DNA of 31,873 nucleotides, taken from contig CAYPAV010000035.1 of assembly GCA_964408805.1 (NCBI GenBank), forward strand, positions 1 to 31,873. The letters run 5' to 3'. Origin of the DNA: CAYPAV01 sp964408805 (lineage in GTDB: Bacteria; Pseudomonadota; Alphaproteobacteria; UBA8366). This document shows, in pieces, positions 1 to 7,713 of the stretch. Position numbers and translations under genes: made by a program. Numbering within the stretch: the stretch's first letter is position 1; every line of letters begins with the position of its first letter. Under the pieces are notes generated by a model. It saw nothing but the letters and a program-made list of their open reading frames with translations. It was not told the DNA's origin and did not search any database.

Positions 1-386
1 CCGTGGGCCTCGGCGACGCCAATCTGCCGGCCCAGACCGACCGCGACAATTGGCCGATGATGCGCGAGAAGCTGGCCGGGATCTTCAAGACCAAGACCCG
101 TAACGAATGGACCGAAATAATGGAGCAGAAGGACATCTGCTTCGCCCCGGTGCTGCGCATGAGCGAGGCCATCGAGCACCACCACAATGTCCACCGCGGG
201 AGCTTCATCAACCTCGACGACGTCCCCCAGCCGGGCCCCGCCCCGAAATTCGTCCGCACCCCCACGGAAACCTCGCGGGGTTGCGCTCATGCGGGCGAAC
301 ACACCGAGGAAGCCCTGGCCGATTGGGGCTTCGACGGCGAGGAGATCGCAGCACTAGCGGCGGCGGGGGCCGTGCGGCAGCGCTAG
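1..386 (+). CDS. CaiB/BaiF family III CoA-transferase, C-terminal fragment
   Basis: The 5' end lies outside the window; the reading frame is open from base 3 and stops with TAG at 384-386. The visible ~127 residues match the C-terminal part of family III CoA-transferases: a helical stretch with K-T-R-N-E-W, then the segment 'CFAPVLRMSEAIEH' (the typical place for 'PVxxxxEaxxDPH'), a 'PGPAPKFVRTP' strand and the closing 'GEHTEEALADWGF'. Such enzymes move CoA between carboxylic acids, or racemise alpha-methylacyl-CoA, in the cytosol. The catalytic Asp region is not visible, so activity and subtype cannot be judged. The stop overlaps the stop of the convergent tetR gene (shared CTAG). Confidence 0.88.
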   Translation, partial: VGLGDANLPAQTDRDNWPMMREKLAGIFKTKTRNEWTEIMEQKDICFAPVLRMSEAIEHHHNVHRGSFINLDDVPQPGPAPKFVRTPTETSRGCAHAGEHTEEALADWGFDGEEIAALAAAGAVRQR

Positions 387-1009
387 ACCGTATTCGGCGC
401 CCCGGCGGGCCGGATTCCATGTGAAAAGAAGCTGATGAGAAGATCGGCGATCTCTTCGCCGCTCCGCTCGCCGCTCGGGGAATACCAACTCGGCACCCAG
501 CTTACCGCCCCCATGATCGCAAAGATGGCGAATTTCGGCTCGCAGGGCAGGATGCTGCCATCGCCGATGCCTTCTTTGACAAATCCGCGCAGCTTTTTCT
601 CGAATTCGTCCCTATAGGAGACGACGTAGTCTCTTTCGTCCGGCCTGAGCGCCGATACGTCGACAAGTATCGAGAAAAATTTCAATTCAGACGTCAAGCC
701 GACAATGTAATTGCGAATCGTAAGAATTAATTTTTCATAACCGTTTTCGCCCTCTTGTTCGGCCTTCTCGATGGCCTCGCCAGCGATTCCGATCGACACT
801 TTATGACATTCGAACAGGATTTCGTTCTTGTCCTTAAAGTAATAATAGATAGCCGCTTTGGTGATGCCGATCTTCTTGGCGACCTCATCGAGCGTGGTGC
901 TGTAAAACCCGTTTCGACCGAAGGCCGCACCGGCTTCCCTGATCAGGATTCTTCGTTTTTCTTGTTTTCGCTGCTCGGTCGTTGCGACCTGGTTATTCCA
1001 TCTGCTCAT
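383..1009 (-). CDS. TetR/AcrR family transcriptional regulator
   Basis: A 208-residue protein counted from ATG 1007-1009; a GTG 45 bases upstream is in frame but would add residues lying before the family start. The N-terminal DNA-binding domain is clear: a basic helix (Q-R-K-Q-E-K-R-R), 'AGAAFGRNGFYSTTLDEVAKK', then the recognition helix 'GITKAAIYYYFKDKNEIL' (residues ~48-65). The C-terminal ligand domain is less conserved, as usual for TetR. It lies 63 bases downstream of a crotonase on the same strand, so the two are probably co-transcribed. TetR proteins in such clusters often sense an acyl-CoA and repress neighbouring genes. The twin palindromes at 1955-1990 are the natural candidate operators. 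The effector is unknown. Confidence 0.93.
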   Translation of the reverse strand: MSRWNNQVATTEQRKQEKRRILIREAGAAFGRNGFYSTTLDEVAKKIGITKAAIYYYFKDKNEILFECHKVSIGIAGEAIEKAEQEGENGYEKLILTIRNYIVGLTSELKFFSILVDVSALRPDERDYVVSYRDEFEKKLRGFVKEGIGDGSILPCEPKFAIFAIMGAVSWVPSWYSPSGERSGEEIADLLISFFSHGIRPAGAPNTV

Positions 1010-1072
1010 GATTTTGTCCCATTGAAGCGGATTTGCTCGGTCGGCCCGGGCCACCGCATCGGCGCTCGGATT

Positions 1073-1882
1073 CTACCGCCCCTTGAAGTCGGGCTTCCGC
1101 TTTTCGACAAAGGCCGTGAGACCTTCGCGCATGTCGTAGGTGCCGGTATGGGCCGCCGACGCGATGCGTTCGGCCGCCAATCCGCCCGAACGATCACTTT
1201 CCGCCGCGATTTCGATCAGCTCCTTCATCCGCTTCAGACCAATGGGGCTCCGCTCCGACAGGGTCCGCGCGAGCGCCGCCACCTCATCCGCGATCTCGTC
1301 ATCCGCGCATACCTTGGTGACGATCCCCATCTCGCGCATCTCGTCCGCGGCAAAGAAGTCCCCCGTGAAGGCAATGTATTTGGCTCGGCCGGCACCGACT
1401 TTCCGGGTCAGGCGATAGGCCCCGCCGCTGCCCGGCAAAAAACCATACACTGAATGGCCATCGCCGAGACGGGCGGATTTCGCGGCGAGGACGACATCGC
1501 AACACATCATCAATTCAAATCCGCCGGCGAGGCAGTAGCCCTCGACCACGGCGATCGTCGGAACCGGTAAGTCCTCGATCCGATTCATCATGTCTTGAAC
1601 GAAGGGAATGAATTCGGCCTCGAAGCGCCACGGCGTCTCCTCGATCAGGCCCGCGACATAATCCAGATCGGCACCGGCGCTAAAATTCCCCCCGGATCCT
1701 TGAACCACAACAACGCGACAATCCGACTCCTTGATTTGATCCAGCGCCCGCCCGATATCGATCAGCATTTGCCGACTTATGGAATTTCTTTTCTCCGGGC
1801 GGCTGAGCGTAACCGTGGCGACGAAGCCGTCGATCGACAGCGTTGCATGATTCGAGTAGTCGGGTTCCGGATTGTCCACCAT
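1073..1882 (-). CDS. Crotonase (enoyl-CoA hydratase/isomerase family)
   Basis: A 269-residue protein starting at ATG 1880-1882, preceded by the purine-rich GAGAGAGG. Crotonase features are present: 'LSRPEKRNS' (residues 27-35), the oxyanion-hole segment 'GNFSAGADLDYV' (65-76) and 'EGYCLAGGFELMMCCD' (114-129). The first catalytic Glu of classical hydratases (rat Glu144) is kept as E123. The second (rat Glu164) aligns with H143 in 'LGDGHSVYGFLPGSGG'. Loss of one Glu is common in crotonases that act as isomerases, decarboxylases or hydrolases, so a simple 2-enoyl-CoA hydratase is not assured. It heads the minus-strand pair with tetR and faces the divergent crotonase-CaiB pair. Confidence 0.9.
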   Translation of the reverse strand: MVDNPEPDYSNHATLSIDGFVATVTLSRPEKRNSISRQMLIDIGRALDQIKESDCRVVVVQGSGGNFSAGADLDYVAGLIEETPWRFEAEFIPFVQDMMNRIEDLPVPTIAVVEGYCLAGGFELMMCCDVVLAAKSARLGDGHSVYGFLPGSGGAYRLTRKVGAGRAKYIAFTGDFFAADEMREMGIVTKVCADDEIADEVAALARTLSERSPIGLKRMKELIEIAAESDRSGGLAAERIASAAHTGTYDMREGLTAFVEKRKPDFKGR

Positions 1883-1954
1883 GGGAAAACGCCTCTCTCT
1901 TGCTTCCTTGCCGGCGCCTAAGTCATACGGTGCCGATCGCCCCGACCGGCAATA

Positions 1955-1970
1955 TTGACTTTAAAATCAA
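1955..1970. promoter_or_regulatory. Operator-like palindrome 1 (candidate TetR site)
   Basis: TTGACTTTAAAATCAA reads the same on both strands except for one symmetric position pair (C/A). Its centre lies at 1962.5. It sits between divergent genes next to a tetR gene, as expected for an autoregulatory operator. The assignment to this TetR is inferred from position. Confidence 0.55.
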
Positions 1971-1976
1971 ATAAAT

Positions 1977-1990
1977 TAACTTCAAAGTTA
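1977..1990. promoter_or_regulatory. Operator-like palindrome 2 (candidate TetR site)
   Basis: TAACTTCAAAGTTA has perfect 6-base arms around a CA centre. Its centre (1983.5) is 21 bases from that of palindrome 1, two helical turns, so two dimers could bind the same DNA face. The half-sites (TTGA-TTT and TAACTT) are related but not identical. Confidence 0.55.
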
Positions 1991-2183
1991 GTATCTTTGG
2001 CTAGGGGATTCCGTCAAGTGCAAAATGGCCGTTTCTCTACCGATCACGCGAACTCTCCCAAAAGCGATATTGTCCATTCGATTGTCTTGGATTCCGTTCC
2101 GCGGCCGGCCCCCGTGGTTGCCAGGATTGAAGTAGGCTAATAATTCCATTCGAGACTGTGCGGAAATTGAAGGGGCGTGCGAA

Positions 2184-2978
2184 TTGTCTGAAATCAAAAT
2201 CGAGCAGGTCGGGTATGTGTTCGTCATTTCGATTAATCGCCCGGAAAAGAAGAACGCCTTCACACTGCAGATCCTCGAAGAAATCGTCGAATTGCTAAAA
2301 GCCCTGCAAAAGGACAAAGCCTGCCGCGTCGTTGTCCTAACGGGGGAAGGGGACGCATTCTGTTCGGGCGTCGATCTTTCGGTTGTCACTCGGATGAAGG
2401 CCGAGAACGCGAGCGAGCCCCACGATTGGAAAGCCTTGCTGATGGACCATGTCCACGCGATCGCGCTGACGCTCGACGATTTCGACAAGCCGGTGATTGC
2501 CGCGGTCAACGGCCCGGCCGTTGGTGCCGGAATGGACCTGGCGCTGATGTGCGATATGCGCTTTCTCGCGACATCCGCGACGCTTTGCGAGGCCTATATC
2601 AATCTCGGCGTGGTCCCCGGCGATGGCGGATGTTTCTATCTTCCGCGCCTGGTCGGACTGGCCAAGGCGCTCGAGCTGTTGTTGAGCGGTCGGGTCGTGG
2701 ATGCCGATGAGGCGCGCGAGCTCGGCCTTGCGAACCATGTTTTCCCGGACGACGAGTTGATGGAGCAAACCATGGAATTCGCGCATGGCCTTGCCGAAAA
2801 ATCGCCGGTGGCGCTCAGAATGATCAAGCGCGCCACCTATCAGTCGCTGCGCTCCGATCTGCGGACCAGCCTTGACCTGATTTCATCGCATATGGGCGTG
2901 GTGCAAAGCCTCTCCGATACAACGGAAGCCGTGCGGGCGAGAGTGGACGGCGATACGCCGCGCTTCGAGGAACGCTAG
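2184..2978 (+). CDS. Crotonase (enoyl-CoA hydratase/isomerase family)
   Basis: A 264-residue protein. The start is TTG at 2184-2186: the frame closes upstream at a TAG (2133-2135), the only other in-frame ATG is far inside, and GAAGGGG (2169-2175) gives a good ribosome site. Family signatures: 'INRPEKKNAFT' (17-27), 'GDAFCSGVDLS' (56-66), 'AAVNGPAVGAGMDLALMCD' (106-124) and 'NLGVVPGDGG' (140-149). The two hydratase Glu positions align with D118 and Y138, while an Asp (D147) occurs in 'PGDGG', as in isomerase-type or PaaG-like members. An enoyl/dienoyl-CoA isomerase is therefore as likely as a hydratase. It is 16 bases upstream of a CaiB gene, almost certainly in one operon. Confidence 0.9.
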   Translation: MSEIKIEQVGYVFVISINRPEKKNAFTLQILEEIVELLKALQKDKACRVVVLTGEGDAFCSGVDLSVVTRMKAENASEPHDWKALLMDHVHAIALTLDDFDKPVIAAVNGPAVGAGMDLALMCDMRFLATSATLCEAYINLGVVPGDGGCFYLPRLVGLAKALELLLSGRVVDADEARELGLANHVFPDDELMEQTMEFAHGLAEKSPVALRMIKRATYQSLRSDLRTSLDLISSHMGVVQSLSDTTEAVRARVDGDTPRFEER

Positions 2979-2994
2979 AACAAAGGAAACGCGC

Positions 2995-4212
2995 ATGACT
3001 GGTCCGTTGCAGGGCATCAAGATCCTTGATTTGACGACCGTATTTCTTGGCCCCTACTGCACGCAGATCCTCGGCGATTTGGGCGCGGACATCATCAAGG
3101 TGGAGCCGCCCGCGGGCGACACCACGCGCTATCTCGGACCGGGACGGACGCGCGGAATGAGCGGGGTGTTCCTCAACATCAACCGCAACAAGCGAAGCTG
3201 CGTGATCGACCTCAAATCCCCGCAGGCGCTGGGTGTTCTTGGGCAAATGGTGCAGGGGAGCGACGTTCTGGTCCACAACATGCGCCCGGCCGCCGCAGAG
3301 CTCCTTGGCATGACCTATGACTGGGCCAAGTCATGCAATCAAAGCATCGTCTATTGCGGTGCTTTCGGCTATGGGGAGCGCGGTCGCTATGCCGGGCGTC
3401 CGGCATTCGACGATTCCATTCAGGCTATTTCGGGGATCGCCGGCTATCAGGGGATCTTGTCCGGCACGCCCAGCTATTGCGGCACCGCCGTCGCCGACAA
3501 GGTCACCGGAATGACGACGGCAAACGCCATCACGGCGGCGCTGTTCCATCGCGAGCGGAGCGGACAAGGTCAGTTGGTCGAAGTGCCCATGTTCGAGACG
3601 ATGGTCTCGTTCGTGCTAGCCGAACATATTTACGGTGCCGCTTTCGAGCCGCCGTTGAGCGCGCCGATCTATCCGCGGGTCGTCGCCAAGAACCGACGCC
3701 CCTATCGGACCAAGGACGGATATTTGGCCGTCGTCCCCTACAACGACAAACAATGGCAGCGCTTTTTCGTGTTGATCGAGCGGCCCGAGCTGCAAGAAGA
3801 TCCGCGCTTTGCCGATATGGCGAGCCGATCGGGCCATACCGATGAATTATACGAGATCCTGGCGGACGAACTGCTCGGTAGATCGAGTGCCGAGTGGATC
3901 GAGGTGCTGAACGCCAACGACATTCCGAATACCGAGGTTCGGGATCCCCATGATTTGTTCGATGATCCTCATTTGGCCGATGTCGGTTTCTTCCAGCGCT
4001 TCGAGCATGGCAGCGAAGGCCCGATCCGGCTGACGTCGCCGCCATGCGAGTTTTCCGAGACACAAACGACGATCGAGCGCATGGCGCCGCGACTGGGCGA
4101 GCACACGGGAACGATCCTGAACGAATTCGGCTTTTCGGAGGCGGAAATCGGCAACCTGCACGACGCCCGGGTCGTGACGGTGCCGCCGACGGAAGCCGCG
4201 GACCCGGCGTGA
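2995..4212 (+). CDS. CaiB/BaiF family III CoA-transferase
   Basis: A full-length 405-residue family III CoA-transferase with AAAGGAAA ahead of ATG 2995. The N-terminal part shows 'GIKILDLTTVFLGPYCTQIL', 'GDLGADIIKVEPP' and 'NRNKRSCVIDLKSP'. The catalytic Asp, which forms the aspartyl-CoA intermediate, is conserved as D139 in 'RPAFDDSIQA' (formyl-CoA transferase motif Y-D-T-V-I-Q-A). The C-terminal third carries 'FDDPHLADVGFF' and 'APRLGEHTGTILNEFG'. It is translated right after a crotonase, so it probably supplies or recycles the CoA thioester that the crotonase acts on. The donor and acceptor acids are unknown. Confidence 0.95.
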   Translation: MTGPLQGIKILDLTTVFLGPYCTQILGDLGADIIKVEPPAGDTTRYLGPGRTRGMSGVFLNINRNKRSCVIDLKSPQALGVLGQMVQGSDVLVHNMRPAAAELLGMTYDWAKSCNQSIVYCGAFGYGERGRYAGRPAFDDSIQAISGIAGYQGILSGTPSYCGTAVADKVTGMTTANAITAALFHRERSGQGQLVEVPMFETMVSFVLAEHIYGAAFEPPLSAPIYPRVVAKNRRPYRTKDGYLAVVPYNDKQWQRFFVLIERPELQEDPRFADMASRSGHTDELYEILADELLGRSSAEWIEVLNANDIPNTEVRDPHDLFDDPHLADVGFFQRFEHGSEGPIRLTSPPCEFSETQTTIERMAPRLGEHTGTILNEFGFSEAEIGNLHDARVVTVPPTEAADPA

Positions 4213-4261
4213 TCGCGGTACCGCCGAACGCAATTCAAATTATTATGAATTCGACGTGGTA

Positions 4262-5431
4262 TTAGGCGTTCTTGTATAGGCTCCGCGAGATGACCTCGCG
4301 CTGAATATCGCTGGTGCCTTCGCCTACCGACATCAAGATGCCGTCGCGCCAATAGCGGTTTGCATCGCTGGCCAGGGCATAGCCGAGTCCGCCATGCAGG
4401 AGCATCGCGGTGCGCGTTACATTGGCGGCCATTTCCGAACAAAACAGTTTCACCATGCCGGCTTCCGCATCGCATCGACCGCCTTGCTGCATGGTCTGGG
4501 CGACGGCATGGGCCAGCGCGCGCGCCGCCGTCAGTTCCGTTGCCATGTCGGCGATCTTGAACTTGACCGCCTGAAACTCGGCGATCGTTTTGCCGAACTG
4601 CTCGCGCGCCTGGGTGTAATCGAACGCCGTGTCGTAGGCGGCCTGGGCAATGCCCAAACAGCGAAAGCCGATCAGCACCCGGGTGCGCTCGTAACCGCTC
4701 ATCATCTGGTAGAAGCCTTGGCCTTCCTCACCGCCCACCAGGTTCTCTGCCGGCACCTCCAACTGGTCGAAGGTCAAACTGAAGGAATGCATGCCGTGAA
4801 AGCCGACCGTCTCGATATGGCTGCCGGCGAGGGCCGGCGGCTGGAACACGGCGCCGGGTTTTTTTTCGATCACCAGCAGACTGATGCCGCGATGCTTGTG
4901 GGCGTCGCTGGTGCGCACATAGGCGAAGATCAGATCGGCGCGGTCGGCGAATGTCGTGAACTGCTTGGCGCCGTTGACGATATAGCGATCCCCCTGCCGC
5001 TTGGCCGCCGTCTTGATATTGGCGGCATCCGATCCGGCCTCGGGCTCGGTTCCCGAAGTGCAGGTCTGTAATTCGCCGCTCGCGATCTTCGGAAGCCAGC
5101 GCTGCTTTTGTTCCTCGGTGCCGGACGATTGCAGAACATGGCCGCATAACAGGTTGCGTTGGATCACGCTGCCCATGCCGAGATTGGCTCGGCACAATTC
5201 CTCGGTGACCAGCCCGATCGACAATAGATCGAGACCGAGACCGCCATATTCGCTGTCGATGCCCATCCCGAAGAACCCGTTTTCGCCCATTTTTTGAAGG
5301 ACGTCTTCCGGGATCACGCCGTCGTCCAAGTCGATTTCTCGGGCGATCGGGACAAGCTCCTTGGTGGCAAAATCGCGCACCATGTTTTGGATCGCGGCTT
5401 GGTCGTCGGTTAGGTTCCAGTCCATTTTCAT
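4262..5431 (-). CDS. Acyl-CoA dehydrogenase
   Basis: A 389-residue flavoprotein counted from ATG 5429-5431 ('MKMDWNLTDDQ'); the open frame extends further upstream but that part does not look like protein. N-terminal helical domain; central beta domain with 'TCTSGTEPEAGSDAANI' and 'YIVNGAKQFTTFADRADL'; C-terminal helical domain with 'REQFGKTIAEFQAVKFKIADM' and 'MLLHGGLGYA'. The catalytic base Glu is present (E371 in 'GEGTSDIQ'), so this is a canonical enzyme that makes trans-2-enoyl-CoA and passes electrons to ETF. It is last in a minus-strand run after thiolase and an HSD10-like dehydrogenase, completing a beta-oxidation set. It is the only dehydrogenase here with the classical GEGT Glu. Confidence 0.94.
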   Translation of the reverse strand: MKMDWNLTDDQAAIQNMVRDFATKELVPIAREIDLDDGVIPEDVLQKMGENGFFGMGIDSEYGGLGLDLLSIGLVTEELCRANLGMGSVIQRNLLCGHVLQSSGTEEQKQRWLPKIASGELQTCTSGTEPEAGSDAANIKTAAKRQGDRYIVNGAKQFTTFADRADLIFAYVRTSDAHKHRGISLLVIEKKPGAVFQPPALAGSHIETVGFHGMHSFSLTFDQLEVPAENLVGGEEGQGFYQMMSGYERTRVLIGFRCLGIAQAAYDTAFDYTQAREQFGKTIAEFQAVKFKIADMATELTAARALAHAVAQTMQQGGRCDAEAGMVKLFCSEMAANVTRTAMLLHGGLGYALASDANRYWRDGILMSVGEGTSDIQREVISRSLYKNA

Positions 5432-5475
5432 CGGTTCGGCCCTGATCTTGGTCACACGAAAGGCGTTTCCGTCTA

Positions 5476-6249
5476 CTAGCGGGCGGTGAGGCGAGTGGCC
5501 GCGTCGAGACGGATGGTTTCGCCGTTGATATAGGCATTTTCGACCAGGAAGCGGCAGCATTGAGCGAATTCTTCTGGCCGCCCCAATCGTTTGGGTCCCT
5601 CGATCCTTTCGGTGAGGGAGGCAACCACCTTCTCACCCAGCGAGATGGCCATCGGCGTGGCAAAAAGCCCGGGCGCGATCGCATTCACGCGGATGCCATG
5701 GCGCGCCAGTTCCCGCGCGCCCGGCAGGTTCAATCCGATCACCCCGTTTTTCGACGCCGCATAGGCCGACTGCCCAATCTGGCCCTCGAAGGCGGCACCG
5801 GAGGATGTGTTGATGATAACGCCGCGTTCCGCGCCGTCGTCCGGGACATTCCGCGACATCAAGGCGGCGCACTTGCTCATGACGTTGTATGTGCCGATCA
5901 GATTGACCCGAATGACCCGCTCGAACTGCTCGATGGGCTGCGCATTGCCCTCTCTGTCGAGAATCTTGCAGGGATCGGGTAAACCGGCGCAATTAACGCA
6001 GACATGAACCGCCTCATGGCGTGAGCTGACGAGATCAAGTGCCGCGGACACGCCCGACCCATCGGCGACATCGACCGGACAGAACATCGCGTGATCCGGG
6101 CCGATTTCGGCAGCAATCCGTTCGCCTCTTTCCCTATCGAGATCGAATATGGCGACCCGTGCGCCGGCCGAACCGAAATCCCGCGCGGTCGCCTCGCCAA
6201 GGCCCGACGCGCCGCCGGTGACCACAACAACCTTATCTCTCAGTTCCAT
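5476..6249 (-). CDS. SDR family 3-hydroxyacyl-CoA dehydrogenase, HSD10-like
   Basis: A 257-residue short-chain dehydrogenase with AGAGAGG upstream of ATG 6247-6249. The Rossmann motif is T-G-G-A-S-G-L-G (11-18), followed by an acidic residue after the second strand (D36/D38), which favours NAD. The active site is S150, Y163 and K167 ('SAYAASK'). Long stretches follow the type-2 3-hydroxyacyl-CoA dehydrogenase (HSD17B10) pattern: 'NCAGLPDPCKILDREG', 'QPIEQFERVIRVNLIGTYNV', 'FEGQIGQSAYAASK' and 'GIRVNAIAPGLFATPM'. It should oxidise 3-hydroxyacyl-CoA (often branched, such as 2-methyl-3-hydroxybutyryl-CoA) to 3-ketoacyl-CoA, feeding the thiolase encoded 46 bases upstream. Confidence 0.93.
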   Translation of the reverse strand: MELRDKVVVVTGGASGLGEATARDFGSAGARVAIFDLDRERGERIAAEIGPDHAMFCPVDVADGSGVSAALDLVSSRHEAVHVCVNCAGLPDPCKILDREGNAQPIEQFERVIRVNLIGTYNVMSKCAALMSRNVPDDGAERGVIINTSSGAAFEGQIGQSAYAASKNGVIGLNLPGARELARHGIRVNAIAPGLFATPMAISLGEKVVASLTERIEGPKRLGRPEEFAQCCRFLVENAYINGETIRLDAATRLTAR

Positions 6250-6295
6250 TGCCCGGCCTCTCTTTCATCGTCCTGCGACTGATACGGTCCACCCA

Positions 6296-7531
6296 TCAAG
6301 CGGCAAGTATCGTCACCACCGCAACCGCTTCCTCGACGCCGTACAGGCCGCCGCCGTTTTCCGACAGCGCAATGCGCGCCTTTTCGACTTGGCGGGGACC
6401 GGCTTCGCCGCGAAGCTGGGTGACCAATTCATAGATCTGTCCGAGCCCGGTCGCGGCGATGGGATGCCCCTTGGATTCGAGCCCGCCGGAGGTGTTGACG
6501 GGAATTCGCCCGCCGATCGTCGTATCGCCGCGTTCGGCCGCCGGGCCGCCGTCGCCGAAATCGAAGAAACCGAGATTCTCGCACTGGATGATCTCGCCCA
6601 TGGCGGTTGCGTCATGGACCTCGGCGAGCGAAATGTCCTCGGGTCCGACGCCGGCCTTCTCATAGGCCTTCCGCCCGGCGCACACCGTTAGATGCCGCCT
6701 GTAGTCCTCCGGGTCGCGCTCGACCCCTGTTTGGATTACGCTCGCCAGGACTTGGACCGCTCGTTTCCTCGAAATGCCAAGCCGCTTCAAACCGGCCTCC
6801 GAGCACACGATGGCGGCCGCTCCGCCATCGCTGATCGGGGCGCACATCGGCAATGTCAGCGGGTAGCTGATCGGTGGTGCCGACAACACGTCCTCGACGG
6901 AAAGCGCATGCCGGTATTGGGCTTTCTCGTTGGTGACCGAATGACCGTGATTCTTCGCCGAGACGGCGGCGATTTGCCGTTGGGTGGTCCCGAATTCACG
7001 CATGTGAAAGCGACAAAACGCGGCGTAGACATCCATGAAGACGCTGTATGGCCGGTCCGAGGTCGTGTTCGGCGGCGGCTCGACGCCATGCCCCAGCGCC
7101 AACAGCTCATCCTTGTTCTCCTCGACGGTCGTGATGTCCCAACCGCCGTCGAAGATTCCGAGCATCTTGGACTTGTCCGGATGGAACAGCTTCTCCGCCG
7201 ATGCGGCCAAAACGACATCGCCGTTTCCCGACGCCAGGTGCTGGACGGCCAAGTTCAGAGCGGTCGTTCCGGACGCACAGGCGTTTTCGATATTGATGAT
7301 CGGAATTCCGCCAAACCCCATGGCGCGCAAGGCAATCTGCCCGGGCACGAACACCTGACCCTCCATGAAACCTTGGGCCGTGTTCGCGAAATAGGCGGCC
7401 TCGATATCCCGGTTTTCGATACCGGCGTCACGCACCGCGCCATCAACCGCGCTTCGCGTTAGATCCTTTATCGACATATTCGGCATTCTGCCAAATTCCG
7501 TCATTCCGACGCCGGCAATATAAATATTCAT
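6296..7531 (-). CDS. Thiolase family protein, SCP-x-like acyl-CoA acyltransferase
   Basis: A 411-residue thiolase-fold protein starting at ATG 7529-7531. The nucleophilic Cys is C85 in 'IENACASGTTA'. 'LAEVHDATAMGE' and the His of 'GGLESKGHPIAATG' (H356) follow. The usual C-terminal C-x-G loop is replaced by 'SENGGG' (390-395), the arrangement of SCP-2/SCP-x-type thiolases and related proteins. Such enzymes cleave 3-ketoacyl-CoA, often branched or sterol-derived; some members act in other condensations. Its position between an MmgE/PrpD gene and the HSD10-like dehydrogenase supports a degradative role. No strong ribosome site is seen before the ATG. Confidence 0.92.
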   Translation of the reverse strand: MNIYIAGVGMTEFGRMPNMSIKDLTRSAVDGAVRDAGIENRDIEAAYFANTAQGFMEGQVFVPGQIALRAMGFGGIPIINIENACASGTTALNLAVQHLASGNGDVVLAASAEKLFHPDKSKMLGIFDGGWDITTVEENKDELLALGHGVEPPPNTTSDRPYSVFMDVYAAFCRFHMREFGTTQRQIAAVSAKNHGHSVTNEKAQYRHALSVEDVLSAPPISYPLTLPMCAPISDGGAAAIVCSEAGLKRLGISRKRAVQVLASVIQTGVERDPEDYRRHLTVCAGRKAYEKAGVGPEDISLAEVHDATAMGEIIQCENLGFFDFGDGGPAAERGDTTIGGRIPVNTSGGLESKGHPIAATGLGQIYELVTQLRGEAGPRQVEKARIALSENGGGLYGVEEAVAVVTILAA

Positions 7532-7672
7532 TGCGGGGCCGAGCCAAAATGATCGAGCCGATAATTTGGGATCCGAATTTCCTTAACTTTGGTGGCCGAC
7601 GAACGAAGGGAAAGGGAAGACCGGAATCGTCCGACGGCAGGCGCGGACAGGCCGTTCCCGACACTCAAACCG

Positions 7673-7705
7673 TTCAACCCCCGGCGCAGGGCGCCGGGGG
7701 TTGAA
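7673..7705 (-). terminator. Strong hairpin after the MmgE/PrpD gene
   Basis: A perfect 15-base inverted repeat (TTCAACCCCCGGCGC at 7673-7687, its complement at 7691-7705) with a 3-base loop begins 9 bases beyond the MmgE/PrpD stop codon. In the minus direction no T-run follows, so it is not a textbook intrinsic terminator. It could still end or attenuate transcription, or protect the 3' end of the mRNA, before the thiolase gene. Confidence 0.7.
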
Positions 7706-7713
7706 TTCGGAAC

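Larger units (their letters stand above)
1883..2183. promoter_or_regulatory. Divergent intergenic region with operator-like palindromes
   Basis: This 301-base region separates the starts of two divergent crotonase genes. It is richer in A+T than its surroundings between about 1950 and 2000, where two palindromes sit (listed separately). On the plus strand TTGACT (1955-1960) and TAACTT (1977-1982), 16 bases apart, could serve as weak -35 and -10 boxes, which would place both promoter boxes inside the palindromes. The remaining ~190 bases up to 2184 would be an unusually long leader. I saw no convincing riboswitch or small gene there. Confidence 0.5.

Noticed and set aside
4232..4251. AATTCA/TGAATT inverted repeat between convergent CaiB and acyl-CoA dehydrogenase genes
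   Set aside because: The stem is short, all weak pairs except one, with an 8-base loop and no T-run; not a credible terminator in itself.
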